NCBI GenBank assembly: GCA_024707325.1
Contig: JANPZY010000001.1
Location: 248,001 to 312,000 of the forward strand
Reading direction: 5' to 3'
Origin: Opitutus sp.
Lineage (GTDB): Bacteria > Verrucomicrobiota > Verrucomicrobiia > Opitutales > Opitutaceae
Length of the DNA: 64,000 nucleotides
Positions within the stretch are counted from its first letter, which is position 1, and every line of letters starts with the position of its first letter. The position numbers and the translations under genes were made by a program. The notes beneath the pieces were generated by a model. The model was not told the DNA's origin. It did not search any database and saw nothing but the letters and a program-made list of their open reading frames with translations. Shown piece after piece: positions 16,847 to 24,651 of this stretch.

Positions 16847-18938
16847 ATGAATGCTTACGCCTCCCCCGACCTGAGGAACTTCGCCGTCCTCGGTCACGCG
16901 TCAGCCGGCAAGACGATCCTGTGTGAAGCGATGCTCGCCTGTGCCGGTCGGATCGGCCGCATGGGCAACATCGCTGCCGGGACTACCGTCTCCGACTACC
17001 ACCCCAGCGAGCACCTGCATCAAATCTCCGTGCACGCTTCCCTGCTCAACCTCGAGTGGCAGGGCCGCAAGTTCAACGTCGTCGATTGCCCGGGTTACGC
17101 CGACTTCATCAGCGAAGGTCTCGGCGCGCTCCGCGTCGGCGATTTCGCGCTGATCGTGATCAACGCCGCGCACGGTCTCGGCGTCGGCACCGACGCGGTG
17201 TGGGACTACGCCACACGTTTCGGTCTGCCAAAAATGCTCGTGGTCAACGCGCTCGACAAAGCCAACGTTCGCTTCGACTACGTGCTCGCGAGCGCGCGCG
17301 AACATTTTGGAAAAAACGTTTTCCCGCTCGCGCTGCCGCTCGACGGCGGTCCCGGCTTCAGCCGCGTGCTCGACGTGATGCGCAACGAAGTCGTCACCTA
17401 CAAGCCGGGCGGCAACGGTCGCTACACCGAGGAACCCGCCACGGGCGAACTCGCGGCGCAGGTGCAGGAGTTGCACCGCCAGCTCATCGAATACGTCGCC
17501 GAGTCCGACGATTCGCTCATGGAGCGTTTCTTCGAAAAGGGCATTCTCGCCGAGGAGGAGTTTCGCGCGGGCCTGCACGCGGCGATTCAGAATCAGGTCT
17601 TCGTGCCGCTGTGGCCGGTGTCGGCCGAGACCAATGTCGGCGTCGCTCGCTTGATGGATTTCATCGCGAAATACGGCTCGTCGCCGATGGACCGCGCGGA
17701 CGTGCCCGCGCGGGATGCGAGTGGGACTCCCCGGCTCGGTGCCGCTCACGCAGGCCGAGCCGGTTTTGTATGTGTTCAAAACGATGAACGAGCCGGGCGT
17801 CGGCGAGCTGTCGCTCTTCCGCGTGTTCGCCGGCACGGTGCGCAGCGGCGACGAGTTGCTCAACAGCTCGCGCGGCGTCACCGAGCGCATGGGGCAGCTC
17901 TACGTGCTCGACGGACGCGAACGCACGCCGGTCCCGCAGCTCAACGCCGGGGATCTCGGTGCAGTCGTGAAACTCCGGTCCACGCACACGGGCGACACGC
18001 TGTGCAGTCCGAAGCACGTCGTCTCGTTGCCACCGGTCGAATATCCCGCGCCGAACATTCACGGTGCGTTGATACTCCGCTCCAAGGGCGACGAGGACAA
18101 ACTCGCGGTCGGTCTCGCCACGCTGCACGCCGAAGACCCGACGTTTCACTACCGCGTGGACGACGAAGTGCACCAGACGATCGTCTCCGGTCAGGGCGAG
18201 ATTCAGCTCCAGGTGCTCGTCGAGCGGCTGCTGCGACGTTTCGGCGTGGCGGTCGAACTCGAGGAGCCGCGCGTGCCGTATCGCGAAACAATCCGCAGCC
18301 GCGGCGAATCGCGTTATCGTCACAAGAAACAAACCGGCGGCGCCGGCCAGTTCGCCGAAGTGTGGCTGCGCATCGAACCCGCCGCGCGCGACGCGGGAGT
18401 CGTCTTCACGCAGTCGCTCGTGGGCACCAACGTCGATCGCGTCTTCGTGCCGTCGGTCGAGAAAGGCATCCGCACCGCCACACTCGAAGGCATTCTGGCC
18501 AGCTACCGCGTGACCGACGTGAAGGCCGATTTCTTCGACGGCAAGATGCACCCCGTGGACTCGAAGGACATCGCGTTTCAGATCGCGGGTTATCACGCGT
18601 TCAAGGAAGCGTTTCTCGCCGCGACGCCGTGCCTGCTCGAGCCCATCTACGATGTCGTCGTGACGGTGCCCGAAGAACACGTCGGCGCGATCATGGGCGA
18701 CATCTCAGCACGCCGCGGCCACATCCTCGGCGTCGACGTCGACGGACATTTCCAACTCGTCCGCGCGCAGGTGCCGCAAAAGGAGCTCTATCACTACAGC
18801 ACCACCGTGCGCTCGCTGACGAGCGGACGCGGCCGCCACTCCGAAACCTTCAGCCACTACGCCGAAGTCCCACACGAACTCGCGCAAAAACTCATCGCCG
18901 AAGCCAAGTCCCGCCGCGAAACCGCGCAAACGAAGTAG
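16847..18938 (+). pseudogene. fusA2: Elongation factor G-like GTPase (FusA2-type), frameshifted
   Basis: Translational-GTPase paralogue of EF-G, about 695 residues when joined. Part 1 (from 16847) has the G1 loop GHASAGKT, a variant G3 DCPGYADF (canonical EF-G has DTPGH) and a variant G4 NALDK (canonical NKxD). Both variants are typical of the EF-G-like FusA2 group rather than true EF-G. Part 2 resumes one frame over near 17730 (PGSVPLTQAEPVLYVFK) and carries domains II-V, with GQGEIQLQVLVERL, TGGAGQFAEVWLRIEP and the C-terminal MGDISARRGHILGVD. The break is at four C (17729-17732): dropping one C joins the frames. No ribosomal-protein genes are nearby. Role of FusA2 proteins is not established. 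Confidence 0.88.
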
Positions 18939-19038
18939 TTTTTGCGCACAACGCACTCCCGAGCCGTCGCCGGAATCGCCGTTTCCCTCTCCCCACCGAC
19001 CTCGATTCTCTCGCCCCTTTGGCTCCGAACACCAATCC

Positions 19039-19063
19039 ACATGTCAACTAATAGTAGACATGT
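19039..19063. repeat. Hairpin with conserved loop, copy 1
   Basis: ACATGTC (19039-19045) and GACATGT (19057-19063) enclose the loop AACTAATAGTA. The hairpin at 47354-47396, read on the other strand, has the same geometry and a near-identical loop (AACCAATAGCA) but a different stem. It lies 100 bp after the EF-G-like gene; the rest of 18939-19161 shows nothing recognisable. Confidence 0.6.
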
Positions 19064-19161
19064 TGTCTTGGCCCTTTTGGCGGGGCGGAGGGAGAAAGCA
19101 GGGATGCGCATTCGGGGATGACTTCGTTCGCAACGTAGCTCGCGGCGGCCCGGACCCTGGC

Positions 19162-19410
19162 GTCACCGGGACCAAACAGCGCACTCGCGCGCACAGCGAG
19201 CCCGGCTCGAACCACGATCCACATCCTGTCGGCCCACGGCGCTTCCCGTCTCGAGCCACGATGTGCACCGGGTCGAGCCAAGGTGCGGTCCAGGTCGCCG
19301 CACGGCGCGTTTCTGGTTCGAGCCAAGGTGTGGCTCGAGTCGAGTCACTGTCCGCACCTGATCGAGCCTCCGTGCGGACCACGCTCAGCAACGGCCCGGA
19401 CTAGGTTGAG
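19162..19410 (-). repeat. 22-bp degenerate tandem repeat, array 3 (about 11 units)
   Basis: The longest array, in the reverse orientation relative to arrays 1 and 2. Anchor tetranucleotides of the CTCG/GTCG type recur exactly every 22 bp from 19162 on. The best unit is CGGGTCGAGCC followed by AAGGTGCGGTC, around 19272. Units near the left end are strongly eroded. It fills most of the 600-bp gap between the EF-G-like gene and cheX. Confidence 0.85.
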
Positions 19411-19544
19411 CCAAAGCCCCTCTCGCGGTGTGTCATGGTGCAGAACGGGTTGTAAAAATCGCTCCACGAAAGGTCCGTTTGTGCCGATACGAGACGATCA
19501 GACCCTGCCCTTTCGGCAGGGCGAACTTGTCTGCACTTTCACTC

Positions 19545-20051
19545 ATGTCACTCGCTTCTGCCCTGCCTGTTTCAACGATCGACGACGCGGTCATAAAGGC
19601 CATGGAGCACGTTTTCCGCACCATGGTCGGCCACCAGATCAAACTGGTGCAGAAAATCGAGGATCACGGCATGCTGGTGGTCAACGACCCGCAATTCATC
19701 GGTAGCGTCGGCTTCGTGGGCTCGGCCAACGGTCTCATCTACCTGCGCTTTCCGGAGCCTTACGCGTTTCTCGTCACGAGCCGCGTGCTGGGTATGTCGC
19801 TGGCTGAAGTCGACATGAGCGGTCCCGAAGTCGTGAAGGACGCAATCGGCGAACTCACGAACATGACGGTCGGCGGTTTCAAAAATCAGATCTGCGACCT
19901 GGGTTTCCCCTGCAAACTCACGCTGCCGACCATCGTGCGCGGCAACAACATCGCGGTCGCCGCGGTGAAGTCCGCGACGCGCCACATCTTCCATTTCGAG
20001 ACCGAAGGTCAGCGCATCATCGCTGATCTCCAGGTGAAGCTCGAAGCCTGA
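19545..20051 (+). CDS. cheX: CheX-type chemotaxis phosphatase
   Basis: A 168-residue protein of the CheC/CheX/FliY phosphatase group, which dephosphorylates CheY-P to reset the flagellar signal. The CheX signature E-x-x-N is in GELTNMTVGGFKN near 105, followed by the proline-containing CKLTLPTIV. Only one such motif is present, as in CheX and unlike CheC. The ATG at 19545 is chosen because upstream codons show no conservation. A CCCTGCC/GGCAGGG hairpin at 19503-19521 lies in the 5' region. A GCCGATAC box further upstream, near 19486, resembles a FliA -10 but has no matching -35. It pairs functionally with the chemoreceptor at 10 kb; no other che gene is here. Confidence 0.85.
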   Translation: MSLASALPVSTIDDAVIKAMEHVFRTMVGHQIKLVQKIEDHGMLVVNDPQFIGSVGFVGSANGLIYLRFPEPYAFLVTSRVLGMSLAEVDMSGPEVVKDAIGELTNMTVGGFKNQICDLGFPCKLTLPTIVRGNNIAVAAVKSATRHIFHFETEGQRIIADLQVKLEA

Positions 20052-20054
20052 ACC

Positions 20055-20083
20055 GAGCGGGCGCGCGTGTGCGCCGGCCGCTC
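20055..20083. terminator. GC-rich hairpin between convergent cheX and glutaredoxin genes
   Basis: GAGCGG (20055-20060) pairs with CCGCTC (20078-20083) around a GC-rich core. It has no T-tract, so termination may be inefficient; its position between convergent stops is the main argument. Confidence 0.4.
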
Positions 20084-20405
20084 AGCTGTCTTCGAACTTC
20101 ACGTTCTGCTGGCGAAGAAAGGGTTTGAGCTCGGCCACGCCGAAATCGGCGAGGATTTTGCCGTTCCAATCGAGCGTCGGCGCGGAGGTCTGGCCTGACT
20201 TGCGACGCATCTCCGCCATGGCCTCGGGATCGCGCAGGACATCGCGCTCCTCGTATCCAATTCCCTTGGACATGAGGAAATCGATCACCTCGTGACACCA
20301 CGGGCAGCCGGGTTTGATGTAGAGGATCGGGAGCGAAGCGGTGCGCGAGGCGGCCGAGCCCTGCGCTTCGCCGGTGGTGCCGTCAGTTGAGGTGTGCTTT
20401 TCCAT
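20082..20405 (-). CDS. Glutaredoxin-family protein
   Basis: Thiol-disulfide oxidoreductase of 107 residues. After a 25-residue polar N-terminal extension (Thr/Ser/Gly-rich), the thioredoxin fold shows LYIKPGCPWCHEVIDFL with the CPWC active site near 34-37, GYEERDVLRDPEAMAEM, the cis-Pro TSAPTLDWNG and the GVAEL helix. Its start overlaps the end of the next upstream gene (20383-20898) by 23 bp, so the two are translated from one transcript. Confidence 0.88.
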   Translation of the reverse strand: MEKHTSTDGTTGEAQGSAASRTASLPILYIKPGCPWCHEVIDFLMSKGIGYEERDVLRDPEAMAEMRRKSGQTSAPTLDWNGKILADFGVAELKPFLRQQNVKFEDS

Positions 20406-20898
20406 GGTCTCCGAGGTTTTGCGGGGGCTCGCCGGTGACGGCTGCCTTCGCGAGGTTGAAGAGTTGCTGCATCCGGTTTTCGGAGGCGTCCCAGTATTCT
20501 ACTCGTTCCGGCACGACGCGCAAAAGCACGAGCCGGGGATCATCAACGCCACCGGGGAAAAACGCCTTCATCATCGGGCTCCAAAGTTCGCGCGCTTTTG
20601 CCCGATCTTCGATGAGCTGCGCTGTGCCACTGAGCGCGACAAACACCGAGCGCCCCGCGTCGGAATACGTGAGACCCACGCGCCAATCGTCGTGGATCTC
20701 GCGCGCCTTCAACGAGTCGTCAGCAGTGAGAAACCAGAGTGCGCCGGCCACGGCATCGACGTCGAGCGTCGCCATCGGGCGGCTGTGAAAATCGCGGTCC
20801 TCGCCGAGCGTCGTGAGCATGCCGACGCGGATTTCACCGATCATCTGCTCCAAGCGCGCAAAGGTCTCCGCAGGGGTGAGTGGAGAGGTCGTCTTCAT
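20383..20898 (-). CDS. Pyridoxamine 5'-phosphate oxidase-like, general stress protein 26 type
   Basis: A 171-residue split-barrel flavin-binding protein. Motifs typical of the GSP26 group are seen: EIRVGMLTTLGEDRDFHSRP, MATLDVDAVAGALWFLT, a VGLTYSDAGRSVFVALSGTA strand pair, and RVVPERVEYWDAS. The ATG at 20898 is preferred to distant upstream starts because coding character begins there. It overlaps the glutaredoxin gene, suggesting a small oxidative-stress operon. Members bind FMN or F420; catalytic activity is usually unknown. Confidence 0.85.
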   Translation of the reverse strand: MKTTSPLTPAETFARLEQMIGEIRVGMLTTLGEDRDFHSRPMATLDVDAVAGALWFLTADDSLKAREIHDDWRVGLTYSDAGRSVFVALSGTAQLIEDRAKARELWSPMMKAFFPGGVDDPRLVLLRVVPERVEYWDASENRMQQLFNLAKAAVTGEPPQNLGDHGKAHLN

Positions 20899-21025
20899 GC
20901 CGACAACGACATGTGTCCGCGCGAGATGAGCGTTCTCCGCCCGTCTTTCCGCGCAAGACCGGAGGACCTTTTTGGGGCCGCCGCCCGATGGCGGGAAACG
21001 GCAGGGTTCGCTTCTATATACCTTG

Positions 21026-21388
21026 ATGAAAAACAAGAAGAGTTCCGCTTCCCTTTCCTCGTCCACGCCCGCTGCTCCGCGCGCTTCCGCACAGGTCAAG
21101 ACCGCCGACCCGGCTGGAAACATCTTTCTCACCACGGTGACGCGCGAGCAGATCGCCGAGCGCGCCTACGAACTGTGGGACGCCGCCGGCCGCCCCGAAG
21201 GTCGCGACGTCGAATACTGGCTCACCGCCGAGAAACAGCTGGGCGTGCGCTCCACGTCCGTAGCGAACCGCGACACCAGCGCGCCTGCGACCGCGCGCGA
21301 AGTATCGTCCGACGAGTTCCCGGACAAGCTGCAGGAAAATCTCGATCAAGTCGCGTCGACCGGCACGCGCAGTCCGACCTCGATCTGA
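21026..21388 (+). CDS. DUF2934 domain protein (120 aa), copy 2
   Basis: Contains REQIAERAYELWDAAGRPEG then RDVEYWLTAEKQL, an almost perfect DUF2934 match and similar to the protein at 8673. The N-terminal 35 residues are basic and Ser/Ala-rich, the C-terminal 35 acidic and polar, both probably disordered. Start chosen at the ATG at 21026, which is preceded by TATATA in an otherwise GC-rich region. No partner is evident; it is divergent from the stress operon at 20898, with 127 bp between starts. Confidence 0.8.
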   Translation: MKNKKSSASLSSSTPAAPRASAQVKTADPAGNIFLTTVTREQIAERAYELWDAAGRPEGRDVEYWLTAEKQLGVRSTSVANRDTSAPATAREVSSDEFPDKLQENLDQVASTGTRSPTSI

Positions 21389-21444
21389 GCGGTCGGAAGA
21401 GCCTCCGACGACAGGTCGGAGCATTTTCACAGATTCTTGGCTTC

Positions 21445-21472
21445 GACGATTTGCAACAGGTTGCAAATCGTC
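21445..21472. repeat. 28-bp perfect stem-loop upstream of ftsH
   Basis: GACGATTTGCAA (21445-21456) and TTGCAAATCGTC (21461-21472) are exact complements around CAGG. A smaller hairpin (CTCCGAC/GTCGGAG near 21404-21420) precedes it. The AT-rich arms and absence of a T-run suggest a protein-binding site more than a terminator. Confidence 0.6.
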
Positions 21473-21629
21473 GGCCTCTTGGCGACGCGCGTTGACTCGG
21501 AGCGGAACTCGTTAGCGCGCAATCGGCTTCGTATCCACGAAGTGGTTACGCGCCACAGCGGTATGTTGCGGAGCGGGTCTGCGCGCGAACCATGAGGCGG
21601 CCATTTCTTGGATTGTAGGGGAATTCTGG

Positions 21630-23504
21630 ATGCGTCGCATAGGAGATGTGCCCACCCTTTCTCTCCGTTGGTTGTTCATCGCCGTCGCTGCTTTCGCGGT
21701 TCTGGGAAGCGCCGACCTTTATTTGAGCCGTTCGTCTGCCATCACCGCGCCGCCGGACGGCGAGAAGACGATCGGTGCCGCGGAGTTCTTCGCCGCCGCA
21801 CAAGCGGGTGAGTTGTCGTCGGGCAGCATCATCTACCGCGGCAGCAGCGGCACACTCGCCGACCTTCGCGCCGCGCGCGCGATCGACGGCGAGACGGTCG
21901 CCGTGCACACGGCGGCGCGACTCACCGATGCGGATCTGCAGCTTTTGCGGCAGAAGCAGTTCAGCGAAGACGACGCCACCACGCTCGCGCGCGTTCATGC
22001 TGCCTCGCCGCGCGAACAGTTTGCCCGCGTCGTCCACGTGCTGATGCAGGTGAGCGCGGGCGCCGCGATCATCCTCGGCGTGCTGATTTTTGCGCAGCGT
22101 TTCGCCGGACGCTACGGCTCGCTTTCGCGCGGCGCGCTGAAGCCTTCGAGCACCACCGTGAAGTTTTCCGCAGTCGCCGGTTGCGACGAAGCGAAGGACG
22201 AAGTCGTCGAGGTCGTCGACTTCCTGAAAGATCCCGCGCGCTTCAGCGCCACGGGCGGACGCATGCCGAAGGGCGTGTTGCTCGTCGGTCCTCCGGGCAC
22301 GGGCAAAACGATGCTGGCGAAGGCCGTCGCGGGTGAAGCCAAGGCGCATTTCTACAGCCTCAGCGGTTCCGATTTCGTCGAGCTCTACGTCGGCGTCGGC
22401 GCGAGCCGCGTGCGCAATCTCTTCAAGAAGGCCCGCGAGACCGCGCCGAGCATCATCTTCATCGACGAGATCGACGCGCTCGGCCGCCAGCGTTCTTCCG
22501 GCGACGCCAGCGGCGCGCAACAGGAGCACGATCAGACGCTCAACGCCCTGCTCGTCGCGATGGACGGTTTTGATTCGAGCGACGCGGTGGTCGTCTTCGG
22601 CGCAACCAATCGTCCCGACACGCTCGATAAAGCGCTCCTCCGTCCCGGCCGTTTCGATCGTCAGGTTTCGGTCGGTCTCCCCGACCTCGCGGGTCGCCTT
22701 GCGATTCTCCAAGTCCACGCCGGCGCCGTGAAACTCGACGCCACGGTCGATCTCAACGAAATCGCCAAGGCCACGCCCGGCTTCTCCGGTGCCGATCTCG
22801 CAAACTTGCTCAACGAGGGCGCCATCCACGCCGCGCGTCACCGCCGCGGCACGATCCTCATGTCCGACCTCGACGAGGCGCGCGACAAAATCAACTGGGG
22901 CCGCGAAACGCGCCGTGCCATGTCGCCGCACGACAAAAAGGTCATTGCTTACCACGAGGCCGGCCACGCGCTCATGCAGGTCCTCATGGGCGAGGACACG
23001 ATCAAGCTCCAGAAGGTCACGATCATCCCGCGCGGCCGCTCGCTCGGCAGCACGCACTTCACGCCCGAACGCGATCTGCTCAACTACTCGCGCGAGCAAC
23101 TCATCGCGCGCATGCGCTGCCTCATGGCCGGTCGCGTCGCCGAGGAACTCGCCATCGGCACGATCACCAGCGGCGCCTCCGGTGACATCCAGGAGGCCAC
23201 GCGCACCGCGCGCCAGATGGTTTTCGAATGGGGCATGTCGCCGCTCGGTTTCATGGCGCTCTCGCGTGGCGACGGCGAACAGCAGCTCGCCAGCCCGCAG
23301 ACGTTTCACCGCGCCGAAGGCTACGTGAAAGACATCCTCGACGAAAATTACGCCGCCACGCACGCCGCCCTCGGCCAGCACCGCGCCGCGCTCGATGCGA
23401 TCGCCGAGGAACTGATCATTCGCGAAACGATTTCGGGCGACGACGTCCGCCGGCTCGCTGCTGCCAGCCGCACGACGTCCGAGCCGCTCGCTGCCGCGAG
23501 CTAA
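21630..23504 (+). CDS. ftsH: ATP-dependent zinc metalloprotease FtsH
   Basis: Membrane-anchored AAA+ protease of 624 residues that degrades misassembled membrane proteins and some regulators. Membrane helix 1 is at 13-30, a short periplasmic domain at 31-135, helix 2 near 137-155. The AAA module has Walker A GPPGTGKT (220-227), pore loop [10 protein letters not shown], Walker [10 protein letters not shown] (274-282) and the arginine-finger region [10 protein letters not shown]. The protease domain has HEAGH (442-446) and the third zinc ligand in [11 protein letters not shown]. The C-terminus is short. The pore loop has Leu-Tyr where FVEMFVGVGA is usual. It is a stand-alone gene. Confidence 0.96.
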   Translation: MRRIGDVPTLSLRWLFIAVAAFAVLGSADLYLSRSSAITAPPDGEKTIGAAEFFAAAQAGELSSGSIIYRGSSGTLADLRAARAIDGETVAVHTAARLTDADLQLLRQKQFSEDDATTLARVHAASPREQFARVVHVLMQVSAGAAIILGVLIFAQRFAGRYGSLSRGALKPSSTTVKFSAVAGCDEAKDEVVEVVDFLKDPARFSATGGRMPKGVLLVGPPGTGKTMLAKAVAGEAKAHFYSLSGSDFVELYVGVGASRVRNLFKKARETAPSIIFIDEIDALGRQRSSGDASGAQQEHDQTLNALLVAMDGFDSSDAVVVFGATNRPDTLDKALLRPGRFDRQVSVGLPDLAGRLAILQVHAGAVKLDATVDLNEIAKATPGFSGADLANLLNEGAIHAARHRRGTILMSDLDEARDKINWGRETRRAMSPHDKKVIAYHEAGHALMQVLMGEDTIKLQKVTIIPRGRSLGSTHFTPERDLLNYSREQLIARMRCLMAGRVAEELAIGTITSGASGDIQEATRTARQMVFEWGMSPLGFMALSRGDGEQQLASPQTFHRAEGYVKDILDENYAATHAALGQHRAALDAIAEELIIRETISGDDVRRLAAASRTTSEPLAAAS

Positions 23505-23515
23505 ATATTCGCCCG

Positions 23516-23607
23516 GGCAGGGCGGGCCCGCCTCTTCGGCGAGCCGCCATTACGCGAGTTCGTCGTTTCGCCGAAACCAGCTCGGTTGAGAGACGGCCCG
23601 CCCTGCC
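23516..23607. repeat. 92-bp inverted repeat after ftsH
   Basis: GGCAGGGCGGGCC (23516-23528) and GGCCCGCCCTGCC (23595-23607) are exact 13-bp complements. The 66-bp interior holds further small palindromes, including TTTCGCCGAAA. It sits 11 bp after the ftsH stop. It could be a REP/BIME-like element that also ends transcription. Confidence 0.6.
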
Positions 23608-23783
23608 GGACCGGCGCGCAAGCACGCGTGCTTCCGCCATCGCGGTCCGGCCAGTCGACCCGTGACGCGGTTCGAGTTTTCGTCGCCCGCAAAGGTCTCG
23701 CCGCTGACGCAACTGACCTGCCCCTGCACTTGCCAAGCGCTTCCTCCCCCGCCTAGCTGCGCGTGCCTTTCCCGCTCCAGCCC

Positions 23784-24557
23784 ATGATGAAGCGTATCGA
23801 TCCGCGCCATTGGCGTCCGCTCTTCAACGCCGTTTACGAAATCAACACGGCCCGTGACCACGCGGATTTTTCGGCGGCGGTGCTGGCGGCGATGGACCGG
23901 CTGATTCCCGCTGATCTTTGCATCATGCACGTGCTGGATCGCCGCACCGGCCAGATCACCGCGGCAATGTCGAAGCCGAATCCCCACACCGAACAGGAGC
24001 TGCAGTATTACTCGGAAAATTCGCATCTGAATCCGCTCGTCGCCTACTACGAGCGCACGGGCCGGACCCATGCGCGCCGCATGTCCGACGTGATTTCCGT
24101 CTCCGAGCTCAAGCGTCACCCGCACTACCTGAACTGCCTCGCGCGCAACCGCTATCTCTACGGTCTCGTTCTCCCGGTCGCGGTCAACGCGCACACCATC
24201 GCCGCCCTGTCCTTCAACCGTGTCCGGCGCGATTTCACGGTTCGCGAACGGACCTTGCTCGATTTGTTTGGTCCGCATTTCCGCCAGGCGTGGCTGCGTC
24301 ACAAACAGCCCACGCTTCAGCGCATCAATCACCCGCTGTCTCTGCGCCAGCGATTCCGCGAGCTCGGCCTGACTCAACGCGAAGCCGACGTCCTTTTCTG
24401 GATCGCCGACGGCAAACAGAACCGCGAGATCGCCGAGCTGCTCGGTCTCAGCCTTTTCACCGTGCAGGAATACGTCGGCAACATCCTGCGCAAGCTGCGC
24501 GTGCCCAATCGTCACGCGCTCACCGTCCAGACGCTCAGCCGGCTCGCCGGGAAATGA
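23784..24557 (+). CDS. LuxR-type transcriptional regulator with N-terminal sensor domain
   Basis: A 257-residue protein. The N-terminal 170 residues look like a GAF-type ligand-binding domain (DHADFSAAVLAAMDRLIPAD, HLNPLVAYYERTGR, NRYLYGLVLPVAVN). The C-terminus is a LuxR/GerE helix-turn-helix: LTQREADVLFWIADGKQNRE, then IAELLGLSLFTVQEYVGNIL. There is no receiver domain. A GTG at 23763 is an alternative start; I chose the ATG at 23784. A 22-bp palindrome follows the stop, and the spermidine-synthase-like gene starts 95 bp on, making it a possible target. Confidence 0.88.
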   Translation: MMKRIDPRHWRPLFNAVYEINTARDHADFSAAVLAAMDRLIPADLCIMHVLDRRTGQITAAMSKPNPHTEQELQYYSENSHLNPLVAYYERTGRTHARRMSDVISVSELKRHPHYLNCLARNRYLYGLVLPVAVNAHTIAALSFNRVRRDFTVRERTLLDLFGPHFRQAWLRHKQPTLQRINHPLSLRQRFRELGLTQREADVLFWIADGKQNREIAELLGLSLFTVQEYVGNILRKLRVPNRHALTVQTLSRLAGK

Positions 24558-24567
24558 CACCGACCAC

Positions 24568-24589
24568 CAACCCTCACGCGTGAGGGTTG
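24568..24589. repeat. 22-bp perfect palindrome after the LuxR gene
   Basis: CAACCCTCACG at 24568-24578 is followed immediately by its complement CGTGAGGGTTG. A 19-bp near-copy starting CCCTCACGCGTG recurs at 26995-27013, inside the 3' end of the next gene. It lies 11 bp past the LuxR stop and may work as a terminator or operator. Confidence 0.7.
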
Positions 24590-24651
24590 AGGCAGCGCGC
24601 GGCAATCGGTAGGCTCTCCTCCCTTTTCGCCGCTTCTCCCGCGCCGCCACC

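Noticed and set aside
17715..17760. Independent start of the second part of the EF-G-like gene
   Set aside because: Domain II-V without the GTPase domain would be meaningless, and one base edit joins both parts.
19470..19500. FliA promoter for cheX
   Set aside because: GCCGATAC matches the -10 but no TAAA-type -35 occurs 11-12 bp upstream.
21546..23381. Large antisense ORF over ftsH
   Set aside because: Shadow of ftsH with no recognisable domain.
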